From Bacillota bacterium (GTDB lineage Bacteria; Bacillota_A; Clostridia; Peptostreptococcales; Anaerovoracaceae), in contig JAFTHD010000138.1 of the NCBI GenBank assembly GCA_017457585.1, positions 1-12,619 of the forward strand: a stretch of 12,619 nt of DNA, written 5' to 3'. The stretch's first letter is position 1; every line of letters begins with the position of its first letter. The translations under genes and the position numbers were made by a program. Positions 1 to 8,380 of the stretch are shown piece by piece. Under the pieces are notes generated by a model. It was not told where the DNA came from. It saw nothing but the letters and a program-made list of their open reading frames with translations, and did not search any database.

Positions 1-501
1 ACTGACGGACAGATATACCTTGAGACCGAGCTCTTCTTCTCAGGACAGAGACCTGCAGTAAACGCAGGTATCTCCGTATCCAGAGTAGGAGGTAACGCAC
101 AGATCAAGGCAATGAAAAAAGTTGCAAGTTCTGTAAAGCTTGAACTTGCACAGTACAGAGAACTGGCGAGCTTCTCCCAGTTCGGTTCCGATGTTGACCA
201 GGCTACGAAGGACAGGCTTGAGCACGGCAGACTTCTCATGGAGATTCTCAAGCAGCCTCAGTACAACCCTGTTCCGGTAGAAAATCAGGTTATGCTCATC
301 TACGCAGCCATCAACCATCACCTGAAGGAGATCAGTATCGATCAGGTCAAGGACTTCGAGGAAGGATTCTATGAATTCATGGATATCCATCATGCCATCG
401 TTGGCAAGACCATCAGGGAGACGGGAGAACTCAGCGCAGAGGCAGAAGAGGAACTGAAGAAGGGCATCGAAGTTTATAAGAAAGAGTTCCTGTCAATTTA
501 G
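1..501 (+). CDS. atpA: F1F0 ATP synthase alpha subunit, C-terminal part (5' end outside window)
   Basis: The reading frame is open from base 1 and ends with TAG at 499-501, giving about 166 residues. The first residues read [19 protein letters not shown], followed by [11 protein letters not shown], which is the highly conserved C-terminal third of the nucleotide-binding domain of F1 alpha. The remainder is the alpha-helical C-terminal domain ([19 protein letters not shown]). Alpha forms the non-catalytic nucleotide sites of the alpha3beta3 hexamer on the cytoplasmic face of the membrane. The ATG at 112 lies inside conserved alpha sequence (before KKVAS) and is an internal methionine, not a start. 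The gene is first in a visible atpA-atpG-atpD-atpC run; atpG follows after 41 bp. The identification is secure; only the 5' boundary is missing. Confidence 0.97.
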   Translation, partial: TDGQIYLETELFFSGQRPAVNAGISVSRVGGNAQIKAMKKVASSVKLELAQYRELASFSQFGSDVDQATKDRLEHGRLLMEILKQPQYNPVPVENQVMLIYAAINHHLKEISIDQVKDFEEGFYEFMDIHHAIVGKTIRETGELSAEAEEELKKGIEVYKKEFLSI

Positions 502-528
502 AGGTTAAAGTCTTTTAGTTAAAGTGAT

Positions 529-535
529 AAGGAGG
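529..535 (+). promoter_or_regulatory. Ribosome binding site of atpG
   Basis: AAGGAGG lies 7 nt before the ATG at 543. It sits only 1 nt before the in-frame GTG at 537, too close for that codon to be used, so the site favours the ATG as the true start. Confidence 0.85.
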
Positions 536-542
536 TGTGAGA

Positions 543-1409
543 ATGGCTGCTGAAAGTATGCAGGACATAAAAAGGCGAATACGCAGTATAACCAGTACCG
601 AGCATATTACCAATGCTATGAAGCTGGTCTCAGCAGGTAAACTCAGGAAGGCAAATGCCATCTTCGAGAGAACCAACGAGAACTCACACTACATTACCAG
701 CGCAATAGAAGAACTGTTCACAAACAGCAAAGAAATCCCTGAGGAATACCTTGCAAAAGATGACAGACCGATTGACACGACATGTTACATCGTGATCACG
801 TCCAGCAAAGGACTGTGCGGCGGCTTTAACAGCAACGTGCTCAAAGAGGCTGAAACACAGATTTCGAATTTTGGCGGACAATCTGTCATCTTCGCCATAG
901 GATCCAAGGGCAAGGAGTACTTCGAGAAGCGGGGGTACAATATTTATAAGGATTACCTGGCGCCTCCTGAAGAAATCACGACGCGCGAAGCACGGGAAAT
1001 GTGCGAGCCGCTCATCGACCTTTACAAAAAAGGTGAAATCGGCAGGGTGGTCATGATTTCGACGGAGTTCATAAGCTCCATGGAGCAGAGGGTAAAGAGC
1101 AGTGTTCTGCTGCCGTTCGATGTTGAGGTCAATCCTGAAGTGGGTACATCCAAGTTCATTGAATACGAACCTTCTATTGAGGAAGTTTTCAATTATCTGG
1201 TTCCGAAGTACGTAGAGATGATGATATACGCAGCTGTCGTAGAGTCTGCTACCTGCGAACATGCAGCACGCAGGACTGCCATGGAGAATGCGACCGATAA
1301 CGCCAGAGAGATGCTGGGCGATCTGTCACTCTTCTATAACAGAGCAAGACAGGCAGCTATCACGGATGAAATCATAGAAATCGTTGCCGGTTCCGAGGCA
1401 CAGGGTTAA
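543..1409 (+). CDS. atpG: F1F0 ATP synthase gamma subunit
   Basis: This 288-residue protein is the normal size for gamma, the central stalk that rotates inside the alpha3beta3 hexamer and couples proton or sodium flow to ATP synthesis. The N-terminal coiled-coil helix is recognisable (MQDIKRRIRSI, then ITNAMKLVSAGKLRKA). So are the Rossmann-like middle (SSKGLCGGFNSNV) and the C-terminal helix (RTAMENATDNAREM, then RARQAAITDEIIEIVAGSEA), which fits into the hexamer. I chose ATG 543 because AAGGAGG at 529-535 is 7 nt upstream; the GTG at 537 would add two residues and overlaps the ribosome-binding region. It ends in TAA, which itself overlaps the start of the atpD ribosome binding site, so the two genes are closely coupled. 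I see nothing unusual in the protein. Confidence 0.97.
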   Translation: MAAESMQDIKRRIRSITSTEHITNAMKLVSAGKLRKANAIFERTNENSHYITSAIEELFTNSKEIPEEYLAKDDRPIDTTCYIVITSSKGLCGGFNSNVLKEAETQISNFGGQSVIFAIGSKGKEYFEKRGYNIYKDYLAPPEEITTREAREMCEPLIDLYKKGEIGRVVMISTEFISSMEQRVKSSVLLPFDVEVNPEVGTSKFIEYEPSIEEVFNYLVPKYVEMMIYAAVVESATCEHAARRTAMENATDNAREMLGDLSLFYNRARQAAITDEIIEIVAGSEAQG

Positions 1410-1421
1410 GGAGGCAGATGA

Positions 1422-2813
<1,392 letters not shown>

Positions 2814-2862
2814 CTGACATGGGGAATGTGTGAATGAGCACGAACCCTGAGAGAGGTCTATT

Positions 2863-3306
2863 ATGGCTAATACAGTAAGATTAGAAATAGTTACACCGGC
2901 CAAGCACTTTTACCGCGGTGACGTAGAACTTGTAATTGCAAGGACGCTTAGCGGAGATGAAGGCTTCATGGCAGGTCATACATGGGGCTGCAAACTTCTC
3001 GATATCGGGGAGCTCTGGATAAGAGAAGAAGGAGCGGAAGCCAACACCTACAAGCTGGCAGCAGTAGGCGGCGGGTTTATAGATATCAAGGACAGCATCA
3101 TAATATATACGGACTCTATCGAGTGGTCAAAGGATATCGATGTTCCCCGCGCGGAGCACGAGTTGGCGGAGGCAGAGGAGTGGCTTCGTTCCAATGAAGA
3201 GAATGCTCCCGACTATGAAGTTGAGCGTGCCAGAACCCAGATAAAAAAGTGCGAGAACCGCAAAAATGTGGCAGCAGGCGGCAGGATGAACATCAAGAAC
3301 AACTGA
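2863..3306 (+). CDS. atpC: F1F0 ATP synthase epsilon subunit
   Basis: The 147 residues fit the epsilon family, which sits at the foot of the central stalk and can inhibit ATP hydrolysis through its C-terminal helices. The N-terminal beta-sandwich is recognisable (VRLEIVTPAKHFYRGDVELV and AAVGGGFIDIKDSIIIYTDS). The C-terminal helical hairpin starts at DIDVPRAEHELAEAEE, matching the ID-x-x-RA pattern found at this position in other bacterial epsilons. The conserved loop that usually reads GILPGH is GFMAGH here, so the usual proline is absent, and the C-terminus carries a short polar tail (GGRMNIKNN). GAGG at 2853-2856 is 6 nt before the ATG. The gene lies 49 bp after atpD and ends with tandem stops TGA-TAA. 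Confidence 0.93.
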   Translation: MANTVRLEIVTPAKHFYRGDVELVIARTLSGDEGFMAGHTWGCKLLDIGELWIREEGAEANTYKLAAVGGGFIDIKDSIIIYTDSIEWSKDIDVPRAEHELAEAEEWLRSNEENAPDYEVERARTQIKKCENRKNVAAGGRMNIKNN

Positions 3307-3350
3307 TAAACCGCTTGTCCGCACGGTAGAGGAGCAAGGAGAAGATTATT

Positions 3351-3602
3351 ATGGCAGAGAATTCGAGGACAGCTCTTATAGGAATAATCGTTGAAAATAC
3401 CGAATCCGTTGAGGCTCTGAATGATATCCTTCATCAGTACAGAGACAGCATAATCGGGCGTATGGGAGTACCTCATCCGTCTAAGCAGCTGTCCATAATC
3501 AGCATCGCAATCGAAGCCGATCAGGATGTGATCAGCGCATTGTCAGGTAAGCTGGGAGCACTTGAAGGGGTCAGCACCAAGACCATCTATTCCAGGAATT
3601 AG
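3351..3602 (+). CDS. TM1266-like small ACT/NikR-C-fold protein (putative iron-only hydrogenase system regulator)
   Basis: This 83-residue protein resembles the TM1266 family, annotated in databases as putative regulators of iron-only hydrogenase systems and having a ferredoxin-like fold similar to ACT and NikR C-terminal domains. The family pattern is visible: IGIIVEN near the N-terminus, a helix with LNDILHQYRDSI, GRMGVPHP, SIISIAIEADQD, then ALSGKLGALEGVSTKTIYS at the C-terminus. No DNA-binding domain is present, so the word regulator comes only from family annotation. AAGGAG at 3336-3341 is 9 nt upstream of the ATG. The gene is 44 bp after atpC with no visible terminator between them, so it may be co-transcribed with the ATP synthase genes. 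No hydE, hydF, hydG or hydrogenase gene is in the window. Confidence 0.8.
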   Translation: MAENSRTALIGIIVENTESVEALNDILHQYRDSIIGRMGVPHPSKQLSIISIAIEADQDVISALSGKLGALEGVSTKTIYSRN

Positions 3603-3660
3603 CATGCTCCAATGAATCTCCCGGTTTGGGAAGATTTCAAATCAATATCAATTACAAGTC

Positions 3661-3692
3661 AGGGCTTGAGAAGAATGATCTTCTCAAGCCCT
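3661..3692. terminator. Perfect 14-bp hairpin, probable bidirectional terminator
   Basis: AGGGCTTGAGAAGA and TCTTCTCAAGCCCT pair perfectly around an ATGA loop. The hairpin lies between the convergent TM1266-like gene (+) and phzF (-), where it could stop both transcripts. The flanking T tracts are short on both strands (GTTTCG on +, GACTTGTAATT on -), so its strength as an intrinsic terminator is uncertain. Confidence 0.7.
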
Positions 3693-3738
3693 GTTTCGCG
3701 TATGACAAATAGCATGAAAGCCGTTCAAGCCCGGAAGG

Positions 3739-4641
3739 CTACATCTGTATAGAACGCTTTTCTATGATCTCTGCATCTCCGCCTACGAGTATTCTCATGT
3801 TATCACCACTACCCTTTATGAAAGTAATCAGTTCAGATGTCCTGTCCATAGCTTCCCCCTGGAGATAAGTAGCTTCTCTCTCTGCAGGCAGCGTTCCGAA
3901 TCCGTTGAGATAAAACGACAGAGCCGCAACACCCGTTCCTGTAGCAGATTCTTCATCTATCCCAATCAGCGGATAAAAGCCGCGGCAGTGAGCCATCAAT
4001 CCTATTTCCTTTGGCTCGAAGGCAAAAGCATATATACCGGCACACTGTAACGCCTTGCTGATCTCCATGATAAGCTCCTTGTTAGGAGTAAGTGCGTTCA
4101 GCTTGTCGACGCCGTTTATCGGAACGATGAGAAACGGCAGACCGTTGTCAACGACCATAGGATTGAGATTTATAAATCGGTTGCACGCAGGCATGATACG
4201 GACAGGATCGTAAGGCGTATCAAGGGAACTGTAGATTACCTGCAGCGAATTCTTGTCCTTTACAGTCGAGATCACGCGTCCGTGAGCTGTCTCCATCGAG
4301 ATAAAATGCTGATCAGGCTTCACGGTTACATCGCCGGCCTTCGTATGACAGACGTAGTCTCGTCCTCTTTCCACGAGCCTTGCTTCCATCAGTGCTTTGA
4401 AAGAAGCGATCGTGGCATGACCGCAGAGGTCGACCTCACATTCCGGAGTAAAGTATCGCAAAGACAGTTCGCCATCTGCGGGACCAGCCAACACAAAGGC
4501 TGTTTCCGAGTGACCATACGCAGCGGCAAGCCCCTGCATCCTTTCCTCCGAAGGGAAATCGTCCCCATCGCAGATTACTACGCCTGCAGGATTGCCGTTT
4601 TTGCTGTTGTATGTGAACGCATTGACCTGATAATATATCAT
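3739..4641 (-). CDS. PhzF-family isomerase/epimerase
   Basis: The 300-residue product belongs to the PhzF (phenazine biosynthesis-like) family, which has two similar diaminopimelate-epimerase-like domains around a central active site. Visible landmarks are NAFTYNSKNGNPAGVV at residues 7-22, SETAFV with E46 matching the catalytic glutamate of PhzF, RYFTPECEVDLCGHAT at about 62-77, and ESATGTG at 231-237 in the second domain. Most bacterial members are not involved in phenazine synthesis and have unknown substrates; no other phenazine gene is nearby, so no phenazine role should be assumed. The start is supported by AGGAGG (complement of 4649-4654) 7 nt before the ATG. The gene is transcribed away from the radical SAM gene and converges with the TM1266-like gene. 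Confidence 0.9.
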   Translation of the reverse strand: MIYYQVNAFTYNSKNGNPAGVVICDGDDFPSEERMQGLAAAYGHSETAFVLAGPADGELSLRYFTPECEVDLCGHATIASFKALMEARLVERGRDYVCHTKAGDVTVKPDQHFISMETAHGRVISTVKDKNSLQVIYSSLDTPYDPVRIMPACNRFINLNPMVVDNGLPFLIVPINGVDKLNALTPNKELIMEISKALQCAGIYAFAFEPKEIGLMAHCRGFYPLIGIDEESATGTGVAALSFYLNGFGTLPAEREATYLQGEAMDRTSELITFIKGSGDNMRILVGGDAEIIEKRSIQM

Positions 4642-4642
4642 T

Positions 4643-4693
4643 TTGATTCCTCCTGTATATGGTATATAATATCATGCAACAAAGGTTTGTGAA
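4643..4693. promoter_or_regulatory. Overlapping divergent promoters for phzF-like and radical SAM genes
   Basis: On the + strand, TTGATT (4643-4648) and TATAAT (4665-4670) are separated by 16 nt and point to the radical SAM gene. On the - strand, TTCACA (complement of 4688-4693) and TATTAT (complement of 4666-4671) are also 16 nt apart and point to the phzF-like gene. The two -10 boxes occupy nearly the same bases, so the promoters should exclude each other. The calls rest on consensus matching only. Confidence 0.5.
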
Positions 4694-4712
4694 ATACGAA
4701 AGGATTTAAGAT

Positions 4713-5870
4713 ATGAAAGAAAGACAGGACGTAAGTTTCAGAATCGGGCCGATCAGACCGCCAAGTGAGGCGAGCAGCCTGCTCCTTCAGGTGACGCGGG
4801 GGTGTACGTGGAACAGGTGCAAGTTCTGCCAGCTCTATAGGCACACGCAGTTCAAAGCATACAGCGCTGACAGCATCAAGGCGGATATCGACAATATGGT
4901 TGTTCTCGCGGAAAGGGTGAACGCCCACAAAGACGAGAACGGGGACTGGGATATCGAGAGTCTCAACTTTGAACTGGGAACCATAGAGTCGGATGACGAA
5001 CGCCAGAGTTTTTATATGATGGCAAACTGGCTCATAAATGGAGGGAAGAACGTATTCCTCCAGGACGGCAATACCACCGTGCTCAAAGGCGGCAGGCTCA
5101 GCGACGTCCTCAGATATCTCAAGTCGGCATTTCCGCAGATTGAGAGGATAACCTCCTACGGCAGGGCTGAGAACCTGAGCAAGACAACGGCTGAAGAATT
5201 TGCTGAGCTAAAGGAAGCAGGCCTGGACAGAATCCATTCCGGATTTGAGACGGGCTCCGACGCTGTGCTGAAGCTGGTGAACAAAGGCGTTACCCAGGAA
5301 CAGGAGATCATAGCTGGCCGCAACGTGAAGGCCGGCGGCATAGAACTGAGCATTTACTTTATGGCAGGCCTGGGCGGACACGATTTGACGAAAGATAATG
5401 CAGAGGGGACAGCCTACGTGATCAATCAGGTGAATCCTGATTTCGTAAGGGTGAGAACCGCTGCATATAAGCCGGGCACGGAAATCTTTGATGACTGGCA
5501 GGCAGGACGCATTGTTCCCTGCACCGATGAGGAAAAACTTCTGGAAATAAGGAGAATCATTGAGCTGGCAGAAGGCGTGGAAAGCGTTATCGTAAGCGAT
5601 CACATACTCAATCTGCTTCAGGATATCGAAGGAAGGATGGTAGCAGACAAGGATCGCCTATTGGCGATATGCGACGAATACCTGAATCTGCCGAAAGAAA
5701 AAAAGCTGGAGTTCCAGCTTGCCAGAAGACTCGGTATGGTGATGCGTCCGTCCCAGATGGATTTCCTGGGCGCCGGAAACAAACAGCATGTGCAGCTGAT
5801 GCTGAGAGAATACGAAAACGAGCGCCAGTGGGAAGATCGCATTAACATGATCATCGAGCGATATATTTAG
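4713..5870 (+). CDS. Radical SAM protein of unknown function
   Basis: This 385-residue protein has the cysteine cluster CTWNRCKFC (C31, C36, C39) after LLLQVTRG, expected to bind the [4Fe-4S] cluster used to cleave S-adenosylmethionine. The spacing is C-x4-C-x2-C rather than the more common C-x3-C-x2-C; I recall similar GC-x-WNRC-x-FC motifs in uncharacterised COG1032-like radical SAM proteins. Further family-like segments are FLQDGN at 115-120, ITSYGRAENL at about 146-155, AGLDRIHSGFETGSD at about 169-183, KGVTQEQEI at 191-199, and ELSIYFMAGLGGHD at about 211-224. There is no obvious SPASM or B12-binding domain; the C-terminal 120 residues are helical and charged. AAAGGA at 4699-4704 is 8 nt before the ATG. 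It is divergent from the phzF-like gene and convergent with popT. Its substrate cannot be inferred. Confidence 0.85.
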   Translation: MKERQDVSFRIGPIRPPSEASSLLLQVTRGCTWNRCKFCQLYRHTQFKAYSADSIKADIDNMVVLAERVNAHKDENGDWDIESLNFELGTIESDDERQSFYMMANWLINGGKNVFLQDGNTTVLKGGRLSDVLRYLKSAFPQIERITSYGRAENLSKTTAEEFAELKEAGLDRIHSGFETGSDAVLKLVNKGVTQEQEIIAGRNVKAGGIELSIYFMAGLGGHDLTKDNAEGTAYVINQVNPDFVRVRTAAYKPGTEIFDDWQAGRIVPCTDEEKLLEIRRIIELAEGVESVIVSDHILNLLQDIEGRMVADKDRLLAICDEYLNLPKEKKLEFQLARRLGMVMRPSQMDFLGAGNKQHVQLMLREYENERQWEDRINMIIERYI

Positions 5871-5999
5871 TGTGCTGCTTGATGCCGTGACTGTGCACGA
5901 GGCGGCCGCATATAAGGTCACGCCACAGAGAACCGTGCGGGGCTACGCTGTGCCGGGATGGCCACGCAGACGGGCACGTCGCCGGGAGCCATGGGAACA
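5871..5999. other. Convergent intergenic gap, no recognised feature
   Basis: This GC-rich 129-bp gap lies between the stop codons of the radical SAM gene and popT. I found no clear hairpin with a T tract and no convincing small gene. Open frames crossing it on both strands extend into popT antisense sequence or have composition unlike the neighbouring proteins. Confidence 0.5.
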
Positions 6000-6818
6000 T
6001 TACTTCCTGGACGACAGCAGGTATGCCGCCAAAGTGAAGCCGGCAAAACCCACTACGGCAATTACCATCTGTATGCCACCTGTGAAGCCGGGCCAGATGA
6101 CGAATATGGAGCCTACCATCAGGCCGAGAATTCCGCAGTAGAGAGCCTGGGGGTGGAATCTGAGCATGTTCTTGATAACCTTCACGCCGAGAACGCCGCC
6201 GATGATTACCCCGACCCCAACGGCCCCGAGAATAGGCAGGTTGATCGTTGCAACAGCCTCCATAACGACAGCGTAGCAACCCAACAGAAGCATGACGAGA
6301 GAGCCGCTCAGACCCGGAAGTATCATGGCTATCATGCATATGATGCTGGTTGCACAGATTCGGATGAGTAGTGGGGCGCTTACGCCGCCCATCTCTTCCA
6401 GACTCTGGTTTGCAACAGCGTCTGGATTGGAAAACACCATGACGATCATCACGATGAGAGCGATGGCGAAAGCAAACCAGTTAGAGGATTTAATCTTATC
6501 CCCTTCCGCACCCTTTGTCTTCTTATAGAGCGCCGGCATACTGCCCACTACAAGACCAATGAAACAGAAGTTCAGTATGACCGGATACGTCTCCATGGCA
6601 GTGACGATTACCTGACTTAAGGCGAAGATTCCTACGCCGGCGCCGACTGCCAGAGGAATGAGAAATTTCAGGTTCTGCCTGATGTTCGTTCTGCTTATGC
6701 TGAACATGATTTTATCGTACACGTTAAGAATGACGGCCATCGTGCCGCCGCTTACGCCCGGAATCGCATTTGCAACCCCTATTAATAAACCGTAAAGTCC
6801 GTTCTTCAAGTATTCCAT
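6000..6818 (-). CDS. popT: DUF368 membrane protein, polyprenyl-phosphate translocase (PopT family)
   Basis: This is a very hydrophobic 272-residue protein with about eight or more membrane segments. The DUF368 family has been shown to transport undecaprenyl phosphate (C55-P) back across the cytoplasmic membrane for reuse in cell-wall and surface polymer synthesis. The family signature is present twice: PGVSGGTMA at residues 20-28 and PGLSGS at 168-173. This fits an internally duplicated fold with two proline-glycine-rich re-entrant segments. The N-terminus (LKNGLYGLLIGVANAIPGVSGG) matches where family members usually begin, so the start is reasonable although no Shine-Dalgarno sequence precedes it. 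It is divergent from scpA and convergent with the radical SAM gene. The symbol rests on family membership. Confidence 0.88.
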   Translation of the reverse strand: MEYLKNGLYGLLIGVANAIPGVSGGTMAVILNVYDKIMFSISRTNIRQNLKFLIPLAVGAGVGIFALSQVIVTAMETYPVILNFCFIGLVVGSMPALYKKTKGAEGDKIKSSNWFAFAIALIVMIVMVFSNPDAVANQSLEEMGGVSAPLLIRICATSIICMIAMILPGLSGSLVMLLLGCYAVVMEAVATINLPILGAVGVGVIIGGVLGVKVIKNMLRFHPQALYCGILGLMVGSIFVIWPGFTGGIQMVIAVVGFAGFTLAAYLLSSRK

Positions 6819-6824
6819 GGTGTG

Positions 6825-6830
6825 ATTATA
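6825..6830 (-). promoter_or_regulatory. Possible -10 box of popT, implying a leaderless mRNA
   Basis: On the - strand a perfect TATAAT ends 6 nt before the popT ATG, so transcription would begin at about the A of the start codon. No ribosome binding site is visible (the six bases before ATG are CACACC), which agrees with a leaderless message. The corresponding -35 region is poor (TTTTAT-like). Confidence 0.4.
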
Positions 6831-6880
6831 ACTGAATCTATGATAAAATAAAAGCCTATGAGATTAGATTTGGAGGCAAA

Positions 6881-7696
6881 ATGAGTTACAGGGTAAAGCT
6901 GAATGTCTTTGAAGGTCCGTTCGACTTGCTGGTCTATCTGATCGAGCATGCACGGATGAACATCTATGACATCAGAATATCGGAGATTACAACTCAATAT
7001 ATCGATTACATTGACAGGATGAAGGAAGCAGACATTACCGTAAGCGCGGACTTCATGGTGCTGGCCGCATCGCTTCTTGAAATCAAGTCCAAGATGCTTC
7101 TGCCAAGGCTGGCGCCGGCAGGCGACGGAGTGACAGAACTCGCAGAAGACCCGAGGACGGAGCTGGTAGAGAAGCTCCTTGAGTACAAGAAGTACAAGGC
7201 GATTTCTGCCATGCTGGAGGAGAGAAGGGATGATACAGCCAGAAGCATTGCGAAGCCTCAGGAAGATCTAAGCGAGTACACGGGAGAACCGGATGTCTAT
7301 CTGACCCTCGATCTGGACAGGTTCAAGTCGGCGTTTGAGGATTTCCTTCTTCGAAAAAAGAGAATCGACGAGATAAGGGAGCATCACAGGAGAACAGAGA
7401 AGCAGAGGCTCACGACGGAACTGAGGATAGAGGATATCAAGGCATTTTTCAGAGAGACGGGAATGGAAGAGCGGGATTTCAGAGAGCTGGTTCGAAAAAA
7501 AGATGACCGCTACGATATCGCTGTGACCTTCTCATCGCTTCTCGAAATGATAAAGGAAAACAGACTCAGCGCCAGACAGAAGAGACTATTCGGAGACATA
7601 TTGGTTAAGCCTACAGACAAGCTTTTCGCGCCAAAGAGCGGTGAAGCAGAAGGCGTGCAGGAGCAGATGGATACGCCTGAAAGGAGCGGAATGTGA
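6881..7696 (+). CDS. scpA: Segregation and condensation protein A (kleisin)
   Basis: ScpA is the kleisin subunit that bridges the SMC heads and, with ScpB, forms the bacterial condensin used in chromosome organisation and segregation. The N-terminal domain that binds the SMC neck is clear: LNVFEGPFDLLVYLIEHARM, then NIYDIRISEITTQYIDYI, then ADFMVLAASLLEIKSKMLLP. A variable acidic middle with EKLLEYKKYKAIS follows. The C-terminal winged-helix part includes VTFSSLLEMIKENRL, where this kind of kleisin contacts the SMC ATPase cap. The 271-residue length is normal, with a short divergent tail after about residue 245. GGAGG at about 6871-6875 precedes the ATG. The stop overlaps the scpB start by 4 bp (7693-7696), indicating translational coupling. 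Confidence 0.94.
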   Translation: MSYRVKLNVFEGPFDLLVYLIEHARMNIYDIRISEITTQYIDYIDRMKEADITVSADFMVLAASLLEIKSKMLLPRLAPAGDGVTELAEDPRTELVEKLLEYKKYKAISAMLEERRDDTARSIAKPQEDLSEYTGEPDVYLTLDLDRFKSAFEDFLLRKKRIDEIREHHRRTEKQRLTTELRIEDIKAFFRETGMEERDFRELVRKKDDRYDIAVTFSSLLEMIKENRLSARQKRLFGDILVKPTDKLFAPKSGEAEGVQEQMDTPERSGM

Positions 7697-8316
7697 CCGG
7701 GAAGAAGACAATTAAATCCGCCATCGAGTCAATGATGTTCGTATGGGGAGAGCCCCTGGATATCAAGGAAGTTGCGGACATTTTCGGAGTAGAGAAAAAA
7801 GAAATATACAGCCTTTGCAAGGAACTTCAGGAGGAGTACGAGCAGGAGGGCAGAGGGATCGTAATCAGAGAAGTGAACCGGAGCTTTCAGTTCGTCACAA
7901 GACCTGAAAATATCGACTACATCGAGCGACTATGCACTCCGGTCAAGCACAAGAGACTGAGCCAGTCAGCCCTGGAGGTGCTGGCCATCGTCGCGTACAA
8001 GCAGCCGGTTACAAAGGGCGAGGTTGAGGCAATCAGGGGTATTAAGTGCGACAGGGTCATCGTAGGTCTTATGAAATAAGATCTGGTTGCCCAGCTGGGA
8101 AGATCGGATGCGGTAGGGCGGCCGATGCTCTACGGCACGACAGACGAGTTTCTCGCCCAGTTCGGATTTGAGACGCTCAAAGATCTGCCCGAGATCAGCG
8201 ATATCGAAGGCGTGTTAGATGAGACCGGTTATGAGGCTGGAATATACTCAGAGTCCGGAGAGGAGCAGATTTTGGCGGAGCAGATATCCCTTCTGCTGCC
8301 CGAAAAGGACGATTGA
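7693..8316 (+). pseudogene. scpB: Segregation and condensation protein B, interrupted by an in-frame TAA
   Basis: The frame starts with GTG at 7693 (AAGGAG at 7681-7686, spacing 6), overlapping the scpA stop. It encodes an N-terminal winged-helix dimerisation domain (IKSAIESMMFVWGEPLDIKEVADIFG) and enters the second winged helix (LSQSALEVLAIVAYKQPVTKGEVEAIRGIKCDRVIVGLMK). TAA at 8077-8079 then stops translation after 128 residues. The same frame continues without any shift as DLVAQLGRSDAVGRPMLYGTTDEFLAQFG to TGA at 8314-8316. That is the conserved ScpB wing and tail, for a total near 207 codons as expected. The stop replaces the residue that is usually Lys or Glu in the L-x-E-K-x-L segment, so one base change would explain it. 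It is either a recent nonsense mutation or a sequence error. A truncated ScpB would lack the GRxxxxGRPxLYGTT wing. Confidence 0.88.
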
Positions 8317-8319
8317 TGC

Positions 8320-8348
8320 TTGACAAAGCTTTTGTATGAATATACAAT
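8320..8348 (+). promoter_or_regulatory. Sigma-A-type promoter of the T-box/trpB unit
   Basis: A perfect TTGACA (8320-8325) is followed after 17 nt by TACAAT (8343-8348), only one base from consensus. It starts 3 bp after the scpB stop, so the trpB unit has its own promoter. Transcription should begin near 8355, just before the T-box leader. Confidence 0.8.
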
Positions 8349-8380
8349 TTCGTATATAAATAAATATCACCTAAACCGTT

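Noticed and set aside
3739..4641. Phenazine biosynthesis role for the PhzF-like protein
   Set aside because: No other phenazine gene is present and most PhzF-family members in such bacteria have other, unknown roles.
4282..4692. 136-residue + strand ORF opposite the phzF-like gene
   Set aside because: It is antisense to well-conserved PhzF coding sequence and resembles no protein family.
5851..6339. 162-residue - strand ORF over the popT 3' end
   Set aside because: It is the antiparallel or alternate-frame shadow of popT, rich in Arg, His and Ser, with no recognisable family features.
8077..8316. Recoding of TAA or a non-standard genetic code in scpB
   Set aside because: atpG, atpD, popT, trpB and the Gfo gene all end at TAA in the expected places, so TAA is a normal stop here; nothing suggests a recoding element.
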